This document shows, in pieces, positions 6,336 through 7,796 of a stretch of DNA of 7,796 bases. The stretch lies in assembly GCA_021781255.1 (NCBI GenBank), contig JAJXXG010000508.1, positions 1-7,796 of the forward strand, in the 5' to 3' direction. Under the pieces are notes generated by a model that saw only the letters and a program-made list of their open reading frames with translations, did not search any database and was not told where the DNA came from. Source of the stretch: Acidobacteriota bacterium. GTDB lineage: Bacteria; Acidobacteriota; Terriglobia; Terriglobales; Acidobacteriaceae. Made by a program: the position numbers and the translations under genes. Within the stretch, counting starts at the first letter, position 1, and each line of letters begins with the position of its first letter.

Positions 6336-6364
6336 AATTTGCCGGCGGACGGCCTTGTTAGGAT
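6336..6364 (+). promoter_or_regulatory. Possible promoter of the SnoaL-like gene
   Basis: TGT-TAGGAT (6356-6364) resembles an extended -10, with AATTTG (6336-6341) 17 nt upstream as a weak -35. Transcription would start near 6371, giving a leader of only about 23 nt that just includes the ribosome binding site at 6381-6386. This is the best candidate on this strand but not a strong one. Confidence 0.35.
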
Positions 6365-6380
6365 TGCCAGTAAGGACGCC

Positions 6381-6386
6381 GGAGGA
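6381..6386 (+). promoter_or_regulatory. Ribosome binding site of the SnoaL-like gene
   Basis: GGAGGA, a near-perfect Shine-Dalgarno sequence, lies 7 nt before a GTG codon at 6394. It fixes a GTG start that yields a clean signal peptide, and excludes the longer reading frame that is open upstream as far as 5998. Confidence 0.8.
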
Positions 6387-6393
6387 CAATCGC

Positions 6394-6957
6394 GTGCCGA
6401 ATATCTGCAAATCGACTCTCCTGGGCGTGATCCTGGGGATTGCCCTCGGCTTTGCCGGAGCCGTTGCCCCGGCATATGGGCAGATGCTGGAGCCGGGCTC
6501 GCAGGCGGACACACCCAACCCGCTCGCGGATACCTCGGTCAATCCCGGCAAGGTGTTCCTCTTCCAACTGGAGGCGCGGTTTGCCGCCGATGTCGCCCGG
6601 CGGGGCGGCGCGGCATTTGCCGACTGGTTTGCCGAGGACGGCGTGATGCTGATGAATGGCCGCGCGCCGGTAACCGGGCGGGAGGCAATCGCGAAATCGG
6701 CGAAGTGGACAGCCAGCGAGTATCAACTGACATGGACGCCGACCGATGCCGTGATGAGCACCTCCGGCGACATGGGATACACCTGGGGACACTACGAAGG
6801 GCACAGCAAGGATGCCGAGGGGAATCCGGTGGAGACCAGCGGCCGCTACATCACCGTATGGCGAAAGCAGCCCGACGGATCGTGGAAGGTGGCGCTGGAC
6901 GCCGGAGCCAATGAGCCGGCAGCGGCGGGCGACTGCTGCAAGCTGCCTCCAGCCTGA
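6394..6957 (+). CDS. Secreted SnoaL-like / DUF4440 (NTF2-fold) protein
   Basis: The protein has 187 residues. A signal peptide (1-29: Lys at 6, hydrophobic LLGVILGIALGFAGAV, likely cut after AYG) suggests export to the periplasm. The rest is a DUF4440/SnoaL-like cone-shaped domain: an N-terminal helix FQLEARFAADVARRGGAAFADWFAEDG (57-83), VMLMNGRAPVTGREAIAKS (84-102), then strands YQLTWTPTDAVMS (110-122), GDMGYTWGHYEGHS (125-138), ETSGRYITVWRKQPDGSWKVALDAG (147-171). NTF2-fold members include isomerases, small-molecule binders and many proteins of unknown role; the ligand here cannot be read from sequence. The C-terminal tail ends GDCCKLPPA with adjacent cysteines, the only ones in the mature protein. 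Start choice rests on GGAGGA before GTG. The next gene, also exported, starts 72 nt downstream with no terminator between, so co-transcription is possible. Confidence 0.87.
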   Translation: MPNICKSTLLGVILGIALGFAGAVAPAYGQMLEPGSQADTPNPLADTSVNPGKVFLFQLEARFAADVARRGGAAFADWFAEDGVMLMNGRAPVTGREAIAKSAKWTASEYQLTWTPTDAVMSTSGDMGYTWGHYEGHSKDAEGNPVETSGRYITVWRKQPDGSWKVALDAGANEPAAAGDCCKLPPA

Positions 6958-7029
6958 GAGTGCGGGCTCGATTCCCTTCCCGGAGTTCGCGGGTCAAAAT
7001 GAACTATGTACCTGCGGTGGATGCTTGTG

Positions 7030-7796
7030 ATGAAGGACTGCACACGCGGCTGCAAAGGATGCCGGACCAGTTGGCGATGGGCTGCGCTGATGCTCGGCGC
7101 GGTCGCGTGCCTCCTGGCAGCCGCAGCAGCGCAGGCAGCAGATCCACCGCGGGTTACGGTAAGCGGAGTTGTGCGCCGGGCCGACAGCGGTGAACCGCTG
7201 GCCCGCGCGCTGGTTCGTCTGGACGGCGACGCCTCCACGGGCGCTCTGACCGACGAGAACGGCCGGTTCGAAATCCCCGGCGTGGCAGCTGGGCCACAAC
7301 TGTTTGAGGTGATGAAACCCGGCTTTCTGGATACGGCCTTTGCCGCAGCGGCAGCCGGAGGTCCAGACGCACGCTCCAGCGGCGCGCACAACGTGATTGT
7401 GGCCCCCGGCATGGCGGATCTCACGTTTACCCTGGCTCGTGCCAATTCAATTCGCGGGCAGGTCCAGCTCTCCACGGGCGACCGGGCAGACGGCATTCCA
7501 ATCCATCTGTTGAAGCGCACCATTGAGAACGGCCGGGCAGAATGGCAGATAGCCGCCAGCACCCGGACCAACAGCGAAGGGCGATATCGCTTTGGCGGGC
7601 TGAGCAACGGCAGCTATGCTGTCTACTCTGACTCCGTCATGGACAGCGATCCAGCAACGGACCTGGTGGAACCGGGCAGTGCGCGCAACGTGGCGCGTAG
7701 CGGCTATCCCGGCCAGTTCTACCCCAGCGCGACGGACCTGTCCTCAGCGGCCCGGATCCAGTTGCAGGGCGGCGACGATACGGAGGCGAATCTGTC
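7030..7796 (+). CDS. Exported protein with carboxypeptidase regulatory-like domain, N-terminal part
   Basis: The reading frame is open to the right edge, so only 255 residues are visible. A signal sequence covers about 1-37: basic segment with Cys at 4, 8 and 11, hydrophobic core WAALMLGAVACLLAAAAA, likely cut near AQA or QAA before DPP. A carboxypeptidase regulatory-like (transthyretin-like beta-sandwich) domain follows at about 42-105, with VSGVVRRADSGEPLARALVRL, then TDENGRFEIPGVAAGPQLFEV (74-94). A second similar unit appears at about 140-200, with IRGQVQL, ADGIPIHLL and TNSEGRYRFGGLSNGSYAVYSD. Such domains act as structural modules in envelope proteins; no catalytic domain is visible here. 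In-frame starts are ATG 7006, 7021 and 7030; I chose 7030 because GGTGGA lies 8 nt before it. The domain call is good; the overall function depends on the missing part. Confidence 0.82.
   Translation, partial: MKDCTRGCKGCRTSWRWAALMLGAVACLLAAAAAQAADPPRVTVSGVVRRADSGEPLARALVRLDGDASTGALTDENGRFEIPGVAAGPQLFEVMKPGFLDTAFAAAAAGGPDARSSGAHNVIVAPGMADLTFTLARANSIRGQVQLSTGDRADGIPIHLLKRTIENGRAEWQIAASTRTNSEGRYRFGGLSNGSYAVYSDSVMDSDPATDLVEPGSARNVARSGYPGQFYPSATDLSSAARIQLQGGDDTEANL

Larger units (their letters stand above)
6092..6393. other. Divergent control region between dxs and the SnoaL-like gene
   Basis: These 302 bp lie between two outward-facing starts. They hold the dxs ribosome binding site (TCCTTCC on the plus strand, 6097-6103), a dxs leader of about 145 nt, an extended -10 promoter with a palindrome (6245-6273), an octamer repeated 31 bp apart (TTTTGACG at 6281 and 6312), and a weaker promoter plus strong GGAGGA for the rightward gene. 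The dxs frame runs through part of it without a stop, but the protein it would encode has no resemblance to DXS N-termini. Confidence 0.6.

Noticed and set aside
6092..6514. In-frame 141-codon upstream extension of dxs
   Set aside because: It crosses the dxs promoter and ribosome binding site, is Pro/Arg/Ser-rich without family similarity, and the 629-residue form starts exactly where DXS proteins do.
7039..7062. CX3CX2C as a radical SAM iron-sulfur motif
   Set aside because: It lies in the n-region of a signal peptide in front of a beta-sandwich domain, with no radical SAM barrel; the match is coincidental.
6846..7607. 253-codon minus-strand frame across the right end
   Set aside because: It overlaps the ends of two well-supported plus-strand genes, and its Arg/Ser/Ala-rich product resembles nothing recognisable.

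Overview
The window looks like chromosomal DNA from a GC-rich Gram-negative bacterium, most likely an acidobacterium of the Terriglobia/Acidobacteriaceae kind. This is inferred from gene content and protein style: a divergent form of 1-deoxyxylulose-5-phosphate synthase, exported carboxypeptidase-regulatory-like proteins and an exported amidohydrolase-like protein. There is no rRNA, tRNA, CRISPR array, insertion sequence or phage gene. This is ordinary chromosome with a few unusual proteins, and I found no new multi-gene defence or biosynthetic system.

Left part (1-1436, minus strand): the start of the division and cell wall (dcw) cluster. mraZ is followed 26 nt later by rsmH (mraW), which runs off the left edge. 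Upstream of mraZ is a 400-bp non-coding stretch. It holds a good sigma-70-type promoter (TTGGAG, 17 nt, TATTAT). Directly downstream of that lies a three-copy array with exact 10-bp period (GGAG-type cores, 5-nt spacers), which fits the operator through which MraZ represses its own operon.

Middle part (1437-4201): a four-helix DUF2127-type membrane protein (minus) and an SRPBCC-fold protein (plus) are transcribed divergently from a 118-bp gap. The SRPBCC gene converges on an exported amidohydrolase-like gene (minus) with only 1 nt between the stop codons. The amidohydrolase-like protein keeps the fold signatures but lacks the HxH and other expected metal ligands, so it is probably not a classical metallo-amidohydrolase. 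It has its own promoter just after dxs.

Right part (4202-7796): dxs (minus) encodes the first enzyme of the MEP isoprenoid pathway, in a variant form with GDA instead of GDG in the thiamine diphosphate motif. A 302-bp divergent control region holds an extended -10 promoter for dxs with a perfect 13-bp palindrome in its spacer. Facing the other way is a secreted SnoaL/DUF4440 (NTF2-fold) protein with a GTG start and strong ribosome binding site. It is followed by the beginning of an exported protein with a carboxypeptidase regulatory-like domain that continues past the right edge.

The genes do not form one pathway. Three separate units are visible: dcw, MEP isoprenoid synthesis, and small envelope or exported proteins. 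The link between dcw and dxs is at most thematic, since undecaprenyl phosphate for peptidoglycan comes from the MEP pathway.
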